12,500 nt of DNA from Chromera velia (lineage: Eukaryota > Sar > Chromeraceae): the NCBI GenBank assembly GCA_018398765.1, contig JAHBMJ010000514.1, forward strand, positions 1 through 12,500, read 5' to 3'. A program made the translations under genes and the position numbers. The notes under the pieces were generated by a model, which made no database searches, was not told where the DNA came from, and saw nothing but the letters and a program-made list of their open reading frames with translations. This document shows, piece by piece, positions 6,101-11,783 of the stretch; the first letter of the stretch is position 1; every line of letters starts with the position of its first letter.

Positions 6101-8215
6101 GCATCCTCGGGTCCTTGTTCAGTATCGGCAGTAGAATTGAGCACTATATGCAGCACCAAGACTTGACGCATGCAACCAAAGGGCGCTCTGACGATCACGA
6201 CCCCTACCCATGCAGTCTCCTTTGTACCTCTTCTCTCTCCCTGCCCGTACGCCTCTTTGAATTCAGGTGAATACGGTGAATGAACTGATGAGCATGGAGG
6301 GGTCGACTCCCCCCGAGGAGAAGGCCTTGCTCGAGAACCAGATCGAGCGGCTCAAGAAAGTCAGTGGGCAGCTTTCTTTTCTTGCTTTGTGGCGCACCGC
6401 ACAGAGAGCTTGAGAGGGAGTGTTGTGGAGTTTCTCCCATCATTGGTGTCGCTTGCTGTCAATGCCCTTCTCGTGGGCGAAGCGGAAGAGACTGCCTGCA
6501 GAGAGGTGAATGAGATCGGAGAGTTGACTGTCAGAAAGAGCATCTGTGTGCACAGTGCCTCTTTCGCGTGCTTCCTTTCATCACATGCTGAAAAATCTAG
6601 GAGTGCATTCACTTTTGCCAGTACGCCGCTAGCTGCTTTGAGTGTGATGGTCCGTCTATCTGTGTCTGCGGGTGTGTCGGAGAGAAAGAAAGACATAGAG
6701 AAAAAGAGGGAGGGAGTAAGTTGTAGGTCCTCTCTGTGTTTTGCTTCTGGGCAAATTGAAATGTCTCCTTCTCTCTTCTTATTATCACATTTGCCCTTCT
6801 TTTTGGCCTCGTCCATTTCTCTGAATCCATCTTCTTGAAATGGTCTGTTCATTTCTCTGCCCTTCTTTTTTTTAATTGTCTCTTTGCAGGACAACGACGA
6901 TAGGCTCTCGAAACTCGCAGACATGGAGCTGCTCCTCCTGGAGGAACGCGAACGGTCAGTCTCAGGCGGGGGGAGGGTCAGAGGAACTCGCCAGTCAATC
7001 GACGTCTCTCTCTCTCTTTGGCTTTCGTAAGAAGTCTTGTGTGCATGAGCATATTTGTGCAAACACTTCCTTTGCAGTGCACATCTCTATCTGTCTCTCC
7101 CCCCCTCTCCCTCCCTCTGAATTGGGTGGCATGCATTCCTTACTGGAAGGAAGCAGTCACCATCCAACGCAGCCGCCCGACCTTCTCTCGAGCTGTCTAT
7201 GTGAGGGCTCTGAATCAACGGACTGACAATCACAGATATAGACGAATACAATGGATTCGTACACAAATGCACGTTTCCATTCACAATTGGGAGAGCAACT
7301 GACTGACTGAGTATCTACCTGCCCACTCACTCAAACGCATGCCTGCTGCCTGCAGGGCCGAGCTGTTCAAGCAGATGAAGGACGACCAGGCTCGTCCCTT
7401 GAAGAAGAAGATGGGGGAGATGGAGAGGACGATGGAGGCATTGATGATGCAGTTCCAGAAGACGAACGCAGACAAGACAACGCTGCAGGCAGAGAACGTC
7501 AAGCACGAGAAGACGATCGAAAGAAACCAGCAGAAGATCAAGAAACTCGAGCAGACTGTCGATCAGGCAAAGACAAAGTCAGCAAACAAAATAGGACGGA
7601 AATTAAGGACTAAAGGACACAGAATAAGACCCTGCCATGCAAAAGAAAAGTGGCGTCCAAAGGCTTAACAACACTGTATGCATGTATAATGTCCAACAGA
7701 TGGAACACGTCTGCAGCTAGCTGTATCGCTGTCCAAGTCTCTTTCAGATCACGATCCTCTCTTCTCTTCCTATCTTTTTGCCGTCTCAACTCTTCTACGA
7801 GTGAGTGCATGCCTCCGTGGGAGGTTGCGTGCGTCAATCACGGGCAGACGTGAGATGCTCTCGCTTGCGTACATTCAGCTGCACTTGAGAGCTGTCCATG
7901 GTCGTTTCTTTTTTCGGTGAATCGATTCTTCTTTTCTGCGCGCCCACTGACATTCTTCTTTCTGCGCGTACCTGCAGGTACGACAAGCTGTTGATGAAGT
8001 GCGACGAGCTGACGACAAAGTTTGAGAACGTCGTCAAGCAGGGCGTCGCAGCAGCGACGGGGCAGAGGAGGAACAACATGCAGAAGACAGTCAGAGGAGG
8101 GGGGAGGAGAGGGTCCCTCTTGAAGAGGGGCTCTGTGGACATGGGCGCACAGAACCACTCAGCACTGGCACTGGAGGCTGCCAAGCTGGCCGCAAAGGAC
8201 GCTGCAGAGTCATAA
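993..8215 (+). CDS. Kinesin-1 (conventional kinesin) heavy chain, 12 exons
   Basis: This gene encodes a plus-end-directed microtubule motor that hydrolyses ATP and moves cargo as a dimer in the cytoplasm. Exons are 993-1260, 1514-1977, 2295-2483, 3110-3202, 3683-4291, 4823-5026, 5362-5460, 5689-5913, 6267-6359, 6890-6954, 7356-7577 and 7978-8215, giving 922 residues. Visible motifs are RFRP near residue 9, P-loop GQTGAGKT (90-97), switch I NATSSRSH (205-212), switch II DLAGSE (238-243), [13 protein letters not shown] (about 282-294) and [14 protein letters not shown] before the neck linker. The neck (339-378) has the kinesin-1 pattern VN-E-S-EELK-LL-KAE with a YI..LE heptad, as in fungal kinesin-1. 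An Ala/Gly/Pro hinge (about 379-452), coiled coils to about 860 and a basic tail follow. I chose the start at 993 because [14 protein letters not shown] matches family N-termini. Family is near certain; subfamily kinesin-1 is strongly supported by neck, length and stalk. Confidence 0.94.
1261..1513 (+). other. Kinesin intron 1 with duplicated 3' junction
   Basis: Phase 1, 253 bp. The acceptor used in my model is CTGCAG ending at 1513. A second GCAG followed by GTCAGACAG lies exactly 84 bp upstream (acceptor ending at 1429), and a further degenerate match to the exon start follows it. The 84 bp between the two acceptors contain no stop in the kinesin frame. Confidence 0.85.
1514..1977 (+). other. 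Kinesin exon 2: P-loop, switch I, switch II
   Basis: Codes the remainder of Gly90 through Lys244. It holds the Walker A sequence [12 protein letters not shown], the GIIPR segment, the [13 protein letters not shown] segment, [14 protein letters not shown], switch I NATSSRSH and switch [11 protein letters not shown]. Relative to animal kinesin-1 the switch I helix continues HLLFMV instead of HSIFLI, a mild substitution. The donor is GTCAGT, phase 0. Confidence 0.93.
1978..2022 (+). repeat. GTCA/CTGT tandem repeat starting at the intron 2 donor
   Basis: Intron 2 (1978-2294, 317 bp) opens with GTCAGTCAG, then four or more CTGT units, then GTCAGTCAGTCAGTCAG. The functional splice donor is thus the first unit of a tetranucleotide array containing additional perfect GTCAGT donors downstream. 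The rest of the intron is C/T-rich and ends ATGCAG at 2294. Confidence 0.85.
2295..2483 (+). other. Kinesin exon 3: motor, microtubule-binding region
   Basis: Codes residues 245-307. It contains [28 protein letters not shown] (loop 11, alpha-4, the main microtubule-contact region) in one continuous frame, followed by [13 protein letters not shown] and [11 protein letters not shown]. Both flanking introns are phase 0; the donor is GTCAGT. Confidence 0.93.
2587..2755 (+). repeat. (GACT)n array in intron 3 with a 24-bp higher-order unit
   Basis: This is a run of GACT units with GGCT, GGTT and GAAT variants. A 24-bp unit, TTGACTGAATGACTGGCTGACTGG split as two halves of 12, occurs twice in tandem (2615-2638, 2639-2662) with a partial third copy; purer GACTGACTGACT follows to about 2755. 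The unit is the reverse complement of the GTCA repeat seen at donors. Minus-strand frames here encode only Ser-Gln-Ser-Val repeats and are not genes. Confidence 0.92.
2966..3097 (+). repeat. (CT)n polypyrimidine microsatellite before exon 4
   Basis: CTGT units lead into a long (CT)n tract with occasional CTTT or CTGT interruptions, ending about a dozen bases before the CAG acceptor of exon 4 (3107-3109). It acts as, or has expanded from, the polypyrimidine tract of intron 3 (2484-3109, 626 bp, the longest coding intron). Frames through it encode Leu/Ser or Glu/Arg repeats and are not genes. Confidence 0.93.
3110..3202 (+). other. Kinesin exon 4: end of motor domain
   Basis: Codes residues 308-338, [20 protein letters not shown] and then [11 protein letters not shown]. 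This is alpha-6 and the start of the neck linker. It follows exon 3 (..AKTCLL) without a gap against the family pattern. The donor is GTGAGT, phase 0. Confidence 0.92.
3203..3682 (+). other. Kinesin intron 4
   Basis: Phase 0, 480 bp, donor GTGAGT, acceptor GTGCAG. It holds a GACTGACTGA word near 3329, T-rich runs, and a GGAA microsatellite (3504-3527) of opposite strand bias to the surrounding pyrimidine-rich sequence. Nothing else recognisable. Confidence 0.85.
3683..4291 (+). other. Kinesin exon 5: neck, hinge and first stalk coil
   Basis: Codes residues 339-541, the largest exon. The neck ([20 protein letters not shown] and on to [15 protein letters not shown]) matches kinesin-1 of fungi and protists. 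Residues about 379-452 form an Ala/Gly/Pro-rich hinge with a GGGGG run. A coiled coil begins near [17 protein letters not shown] (454 onward) with clear heptads of Leu, Ile and Val. The long minus-strand open frame opposite this exon is its antisense shadow. The donor is GTGAGC, phase 0. Confidence 0.92.
4292..4822 (+). other. Kinesin intron 5
   Basis: Phase 0, 531 bp. The first part is C/T-rich and the middle (about 4380-4600) is AT-richer than other introns. A strong C/T tract (about 4730-4820) precedes the TTCCAG acceptor. I cannot exclude a missed small exon, but the stalk reads continuously without one. Confidence 0.8.
4823..5026 (+). other. Kinesin exon 6: stalk coiled coil
   Basis: Codes residues 542-609. 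It starts [20 protein letters not shown], with heptads of Leu and Ile through [11 protein letters not shown], and ends in a Lys/Glu/Gly-rich stretch ([11 protein letters not shown]) that may be a break between coils. Its donor GTACGG is the least consensus in the gene; the call rests on frame agreement with exon 7. Confidence 0.85.
5027..5361 (+). other. Kinesin intron 6
   Basis: Phase 0, 335 bp. The donor GTACGG is followed by a G run; the acceptor is CTGCAG. It contains GATTGATTGATGAC (about 5158-5171), another tetranucleotide word, and T/C-rich sequence. Nothing else recognisable. Confidence 0.75.
5362..5460 (+). other. Kinesin exon 7: stalk
   Basis: Codes residues 610-642, [16 protein letters not shown] and then [17 protein letters not shown]. 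It is a short charged coiled-coil segment with a small Gly-containing break. Phase 0 on both sides. The donor is GTCAGT, the first unit of another GTCA repeat. Confidence 0.88.
5461..5688 (+). other. Kinesin intron 7, opening with GTCA repeats
   Basis: Phase 0, 228 bp, the shortest coding intron. It begins GTCAGTCAGTCACGTCAGTC and continues with spaced GTCA words to about 5526 (GGTCGGACAGTCATACAGTC). The 3' half is T/C-rich and ends TTTCAG. Confidence 0.88.
5689..5913 (+). other. Kinesin exon 8: stalk
   Basis: Codes residues 643-717. Clear coiled coil: [20 protein letters not shown], then a highly basic [15 protein letters not shown] cluster, then [20 protein letters not shown] up to YLSNE. 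The donor GTCAGTCAG continues two repeat units. Phase 0. Confidence 0.9.
5914..6266 (+). other. Kinesin intron 8
   Basis: Phase 0, 353 bp. The donor is GTCAGT followed by a second CAGT; the acceptor is ATTCAG. It is moderately C/T-rich with no repeat array. Short open frames through it have no recognisable product. Confidence 0.85.
6267..6359 (+). other. Kinesin exon 9: stalk
   Basis: Codes residues 718-748, [20 protein letters not shown] followed by [11 protein letters not shown]. The STPPEE segment is a probable hinge between coils. The donor GTCAGT begins at 6360, right after the AAA lysine codon. Phase 0. Confidence 0.87.
6360..6889 (+). other. Kinesin intron 9
   Basis: Phase 0, 530 bp, donor GTCAGT, acceptor TTGCAG. 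It has mixed composition with a purine-rich patch around 6680-6720 and pyrimidine-rich sequence from about 6760 to the acceptor. A 149-codon open frame runs through it but is Ser/Leu-rich and lacks recognisable motifs, so I do not call a gene. Confidence 0.8.
6890..6954 (+). other. Kinesin exon 10: stalk
   Basis: The smallest exon, 65 nt: residues 749-769 plus two bases of Arg770. It reads [20 protein letters not shown]. It ends CG|GTCAGT, and exon 11 supplies the third base (phase 2). Confidence 0.87.
6955..7355 (+). other. Kinesin intron 10 with donor-complementary word near the acceptor
   Basis: Phase 2, 401 bp. It begins GTCAGTCTCAGG. Near the 3' end, ACTGACTGACTGAG (7298-7312) is complementary to the donor and also offers CTGAC branch-point-like motifs about 45-55 bases before the CTGCAG acceptor. 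C/T-rich patches lie around 7010-7020 and 7080-7125. Confidence 0.83.
7356..7577 (+). other. Kinesin exon 11: conserved C-terminal coil
   Basis: Codes the end of Arg770 through residue 843 and two bases of Lys844. It includes [20 protein letters not shown] and the segment [20 protein letters not shown]. The latter resembles the conserved late-stalk R-N-x-x-I-x-x-LE signature of kinesin-1, in the region that binds light chains or cargo in other lineages. The donor is GTCAGC, phase 2. Confidence 0.88.
7578..7977 (+). other. Kinesin intron 11
   Basis: Phase 2, 400 bp. Donor GTCAGC, acceptor CTGCAG. CACTGAC at 7945-7951 is a good branch-point candidate (its A is about 27 bases before the acceptor) and complements GTCAG at the donor. 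Confidence 0.83.
7978..8215 (+). other. Kinesin exon 12: tail and stop
   Basis: Codes the end of Lys844 through Ser922, then [23 protein letters not shown] completes the last coil. The tail has a basic Gly-rich patch ([18 protein letters not shown], about 879-896) and an Ala-rich end ([14 protein letters not shown]). In fungal kinesin-1 the equivalent position carries the autoinhibitory IAK motif followed by PLRGGG; here Lys and RGGG are kept but the Ile-Ala pair is not. Confidence 0.9.
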
Positions 8216-8700
8216 ACCATCAAAAGTGGAGAGCTAGGGACAATGAGGCAGACAGAGAAAGGAGTGAGTCCATAGGAAGGAGAGGGAGAGCAGGTCCTCA
8301 TTGCTTCCTAACCAATCCCGTATTTTCTTTTCTTGTTCACTGCCGATTCACTCAATCAGATCTAAGTTGAACACAAGGGAAACAAAAAAAAAAGAAGAGG
8401 AAATCAGGGAGTCGACCGACCAGAAAGAAAGAAAGAAAAGTGTGTGCATCTCTCACTCGGGAGGGATCGACGAGGGGATCGAAGGGGAAAGGGCCTAGAG
8501 GGAAAGGGAGCGAGCAATGAAGGAAGTCATGAACGATCAAGGAGTGAGTGATCGGGTGACTCAGTGGGGTCCTCCTGGGAAGAGAACGAGGAGACAGTCA
8601 GAGAGAGAGAGAGTCTTCACTTAGTTGGGAAGAGGGGGAGTCAGCCGGTAGGTAGCGAAAGCGGAGGGAGGGAAAGAGGATAAAGGAAAGGGTTTGTTTT
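8216..8700 (+). other. Purine-rich 3' flank, probable 3' UTR
   Basis: After the stop the + strand becomes strongly purine-rich (GAGA, GGGA and GAAA words, an A10-type run near 8386, GAAAGAAAGAAAGAAA near 8424), the reverse of the pyrimidine-rich introns. No convincing AATAAA lies near. Open frames on either strand are low-complexity. I read it as 3' UTR and flank; the transcript end cannot be placed. Confidence 0.5.
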
Positions 8701-8849
8701 GTCTTTTTCGTTTGTTTAAGTGAAACTGACTGACTGGATGCGTTTGACAATTTGATAATTTGCAAGGCAATGAGAAGGGCAGACTACAGATTCTCTTTGG
8801 TGGCGAGAAACAGGCAAGCCACCCGGCCAGCCGAGAGTATTGAGGGAGT

Positions 8850-9165
8850 GTCGAGTCTCGACTCTCCTTTTCCATTTTTTCTCTCTGTCTGTATGCCTCG
8901 ATCGACCTTCTCGAATAGATGCTTGTGTTTCTGCTTTGTTCCCCGTCTTCTTTATTTGTTGTCTTTTTGTCTCTCTTTCCCGCCATCTCTTCACACACTC
9001 AACTCTCTCCCCCCTTCGCTCCAACGTGTCCTTTCTCTCTTTCTGGCCCACCCCCTATTCCTCCCTTCTGCCAACCAACTGGCAGTGCTCGTCCGATTCC
9101 GTTTCCCTTCTTTCCCAATTGATCTCAACCTTTCACCCCCTTTTCTTCTCCATCTATTACAAGCA
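8850..9165 (+). other. Pyrimidine-rich intergenic stretch
   Basis: A C/T-dominated block of over 300 bases. Its + strand frames give Phe/Leu/Ser/Pro-rich peptides and its minus strand Lys/Arg/Glu-rich ones, with no motif. Two copies of ACAGCTAAGA (9172-9181, 9195-9204) mark its 3' edge. I see no gene. Confidence 0.55.
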
Positions 9166-9214
9166 GACAAGACAGCTAAGAAAGCAGACGGACAACAGCT
9201 AAGACAGACAGATA

Positions 9215-10010
9215 CCTACTGAGATAAACATATACAGATGCAAAAAGACATTCCGACATAATAACAATTATCAAACCCTGGAATGAGAACACAAGAGATA
9301 AATATTCACAAAAATCAGTATATTATATATATTTTTTCACCCGATTATTTAGCTTTTAAAAAACACTAAAGGTTCACTGTATTTAAATTATACTAAATAC
9401 TAATAGACTAAATATCTTTTTTTAAGAGTCTTTTTTTTTTAAAGACTCCGTTTAACGTTCATGCAAGCTCTAAAACGCAATAATCATCACAATTTTGTAT
9501 ATGCTTCATACTAGTAGCCCTGCCTGTATGTTAACCTTGAGGCTCTAGTCTAGGCTCTAGTTTAAAATACAAAGAGCAGCTGCAGCTAGCCTTAATTCAT
9601 TTAATTTCTATCTTAGTTAAATATATGTGTAAATTAAGATGTAAACGGCGACTAAACGCTTTATTATTTTATTATTATTGCATGTTCACTATCACTATAA
9701 TATACGGTTTAGCAACGATTAGGAATTTATAACTGTAGATGTATAACTTTTGCTCATCTTGGTTTCTTTCCAAGGTCGGGATTCTATGCTCAATTTTATC
9801 TGGAACAATTATACTAATATTAATTCAATATAACATTAAATTTGCCCTGTTTTACAAGATTTTTAAATGTTGGATGACTCGCCGCCAGATATAGTTGCAG
9901 ACAACAATTCTAGCAAAAATTTAAATTTAAAAACAATAGATTTGATATAGTTGTATTCTAGAGTTATATTCATTTTTTTTTTTGGGTTTTTGAGTCAACG
10001 AGTTAGCAAA
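9215..10010. other. AT-rich island without genes
   Basis: Base composition changes abruptly from C/T- or G/A-rich to AT-rich, with TATATATA, AAATTTAAATTT and long T runs, and stops in every frame. It contains a short GGCTCTAGT direct repeat (9541-9549, 9553-9561) and the hairpin at 9426-9448. It could be intergenic spacer, a decayed non-coding transposon, or an organelle-derived insert. I recognise no organellar gene in it. Confidence 0.65.
9426..9448. repeat. Perfect inverted repeat with poly-T loop
   Basis: GAGTCTTT and AAAGACTC form an 8-bp perfect stem around seven T residues, in AT-rich surroundings. It may be a transcript-end hairpin or a decayed element end; the sequence cannot decide. 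Confidence 0.6.
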
Positions 10011-10064
10011 GTAGGCACAATACCGCTTAACACCGCAACAGCGCAGCACGAGGCGCCACGAGCC

Positions 10065-10102
10065 GACTTGATCTTTTTTTTTGTTTTGACATGCATCAAG
10101 TC
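10065..10102. repeat. Inverted repeat GACTTGAT / ATCAAGTC
   Basis: A perfect 8-bp stem (10065-10072 and 10095-10102) around a 22-base T-rich loop at the GC-richer edge of the AT-rich island. Function unknown. Confidence 0.5.
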
Positions 10103-10302
10103 ATAGATGAATTGAGCTGCAGCGTAGGGGTACGCCTAGGAGTACATTGGGATCACAATTGACTGGAGCGCACTATCGATCAACGGCAAGAGAACAAAAA
10201 CCGAATTTTATGTCTTCTGACAGTCTTTATTAGCTCCATCATTGCTTGCAGGAGCCTCGTGCAGAATAATTCATGAAAGTCTGGCCTAGTCACAAAACCA
10301 GA

Positions 10303-10377
10303 AACCTTGGCAGGTCCGGCACCGCTCCGTGCCGCTGAAAGAGACGGATGCAGACCTCATAGAGAATGCGGAGACGG
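10303..10377. repeat. 75-bp direct repeat, copy A
   Basis: 72 of 75 positions match copy B at 11033-11107; the differences are at 10337, 10360 and 10370. Inside is a hairpin, CGGCAC CGCTCC GTGCCG (10317-10334). On the minus strand copy A reads in a long open frame as EVCIRLFQRHGAVPDLPRF; the Gln codon CAG here is TAG in copy B. Confidence 0.93.
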
Positions 10378-10697
10378 AGACGGATCTCCATCGCGAGCAT
10401 CTCCCTCACCCTGTACGCGAAGTCGAGCTTGTCGCTCTCCACGTCGATGAGTCTCTGGAGCCACGTGAGGGCGACAGACGGGGCTGATGGGCCCGGCTCA
10501 GGCCCTGCCGTACTTCACCGTCACGGTGGCCTTGACGATCGGCATCCCCTGCAGGCTTCAGAGCGGCCTTCAGGTACATGTGCTTCTGAGGGGCTCTGGC
10601 TCTTTTCCCCTCGATCTCTTCGATAAGTCTGTGAGGAGGCTTTCGGTCACGCTTGCCCTTCTTAAAGCTTACCTCTTCGTCCTTTTCTTTGCGTTCT

Positions 10698-10758
10698 TTT
10701 TCTTCTTCTTCTTCTTCTTCTTCTTCTTCTTCTTCTCCTCCTCCTCCTTCTTCTTTTT
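10698..10758 (+). repeat. (TTC)n / (TCC)n trinucleotide tract
   Basis: About a dozen TTC units followed by TCC and again TTC units. On the minus strand it is (GAA/GAG)n, coding Lys or Glu runs depending on frame. It lies where the minus-strand coding signal changes frame. GAA/TTC tracts are known to form triplex structures and change length. Confidence 0.92.
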
Positions 10759-11032
10759 CGCTTTTTCCTTGTCAATGAGGGACTCAAGGTCGAGATGGTC
10801 GTGGGCAACTTGGGGAATTCCTATATCCTCGTCCTTGACCGGAGTTCCCTCCGAAGACTCTGACCATGTGAGGGCGAACAGCTTGACCGCAGGACCTAGG
10901 ACAATGCGGCGGTGGGGGTGCCCTCGAAAGCTATGCCGGTGTCTTCTCCTGCAATACTGCTTTGCATGCGTCTGAGCATTCTCTGCGATCGAGTGGGAGC
11001 GGAAGGAGAGACTGTGCGCGGTTCTGTCAAAG

Positions 11033-11107
11033 AACCTTGGCAGGTCCGGCACCGCTCCGTGCCGCTAAAAGAGACGGATGCAGACCTCAGAGAGAATGCC
11101 GAGACGG
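11033..11107. repeat. 75-bp direct repeat, copy B
   Basis: Partner of copy A, in the same orientation and offset by 730 bp. The same CGGCAC/GTGCCG hairpin is preserved. On the minus strand it reads SEVCIRLF, a TAG stop (11067-11065), then RHGAVPDLPRFF. The YAG at this point follows a pyrimidine-rich stretch, so in both copies it could alternatively be a splice acceptor. Confidence 0.93.
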
Positions 11108-11782
11108 CCCCCTCTCTCCCCCTTCCTCCTCAAACAGTCAACCTGCAGGCGATGGATGAGAGAGAAAGGCAGGGAGACAACTTCTTTTTTTGCCCATACG
11201 CGATGCATTCGAAATGCAGTGTAAAGGAAGAAAAACTGGTGGATGGATGGATGCTGGTAAGGCTGCAAATAACAGAGAGCCAGGAATCTCCCTGACCTTC
11301 AGTACCTCTTGAAGCACCCGTGCCCTGCGGAGGTTGAGGTCGCTGTCCGTTGCATCCATCGCAAGGGCTGGGGAGGAGGGGGCGGCAGCAGCGGAACGAC
11401 GACGTACTCCCGTCTCGCCTGTCTCGGGGGCGGGAGGATGATCGTAATCTCCCAGGTTCGAACGAAAACACGAACATCCTCGGAGGGAGGGGGGGGGACT
11501 GCACGCATTCATCACGGAGGATGGATGAAGTTTCTGTGCACACGGAAGCCAGTGAAACAGAAAAAGAAAGACGGAAAGGGAAAATGTTTATCAATGACAC
11601 ACATTTAAACAAAAGGGAAAAATGCCGCAGGACGTGAAGCGAACAAATAACGACATCCGTAGCGTGATTGAATGGGCCGTCTTTTCGACCATGAAGAAGT
11701 CGATTGGCGACTCACCTTCCAACCAACAGAGACCTGCCTGTGACTTCTGACACCAAAATGAGTGGACCAGTCCAAAGATGCA
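11108..11782. other. Region with no confident gene
   Basis: Several overlapping minus-strand frames are open between about 11510 and 11130. One reads ALAMDATDSDLNLRRARVLQ then EVLKVREIPG, which looks protein-like. A good acceptor-like site on the minus strand (C/T tract then CCTGCAG, ending near 11147) lies upstream of copy B. These might be exons of the same minus-strand unit as 10293-11052, but overlapping alternative frames look equally open, so I make no gene call. Confidence 0.4.
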
Positions 11783-11783
11783 T
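11718..11783 (-). other. Possible short 5' exon with GTGAGT donor
   Basis: On the minus strand an ATG at 11783-11781 opens a 22-codon frame ([20 protein letters not shown] and on) that ends exactly at GAAG|GTGAGT, a strong donor. It would be a first exon of a minus-strand gene reading toward 11500. Chance occurrence is quite possible. Confidence 0.15.

Larger units (their letters stand above)
10293..11052 (-). pseudogene. Coding-like minus-strand region broken across three frames
   Basis: I do not recognise a product. Read on the minus strand, three open stretches in three different frames follow one another with overlap. The first, 11052-10669, contains LGPAVKLFALTWSESSEGTP and DHLDLESLIDKEKA, then a Lys run. 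The second, open 10771-10409, contains KGKRDRKPPHRLIEEIEGKR and HMYLKAALKPAG. The third, open 10513-10293, contains ALTWLQRLIDVESDKLDFAY, then REMLAMEIRLRLRILYEVCI and the copy A repeat peptide. All look like charged, helical protein rather than random translation. The first frame switch falls in a TTC/GAA microsatellite, consistent with slippage. Alternatively a GTAAGC donor (10672 downward) and several YAG sites could mean real introns. AATAAA occurs on this strand at 10229-10224. Pseudogene is my preferred but uncertain reading. Confidence 0.35.

Noticed and set aside
6389-6838. 149-codon + strand open frame inside intron 9
   Set aside because: Flanked by well-supported splice sites, composition like the other introns, no motif.
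8752-9222. 156-codon + strand open frame downstream of kinesin
   Set aside because: It is pyrimidine-rich sequence read as Phe/Leu/Ser/Pro; no domain, and overlapping frames are equally open.
9215-10302. tRNA, rRNA or organelle gene in or beside the AT-rich island
   Set aside because: I could not find a cloverleaf, conserved rRNA stretch or translatable organelle gene by reading either strand.
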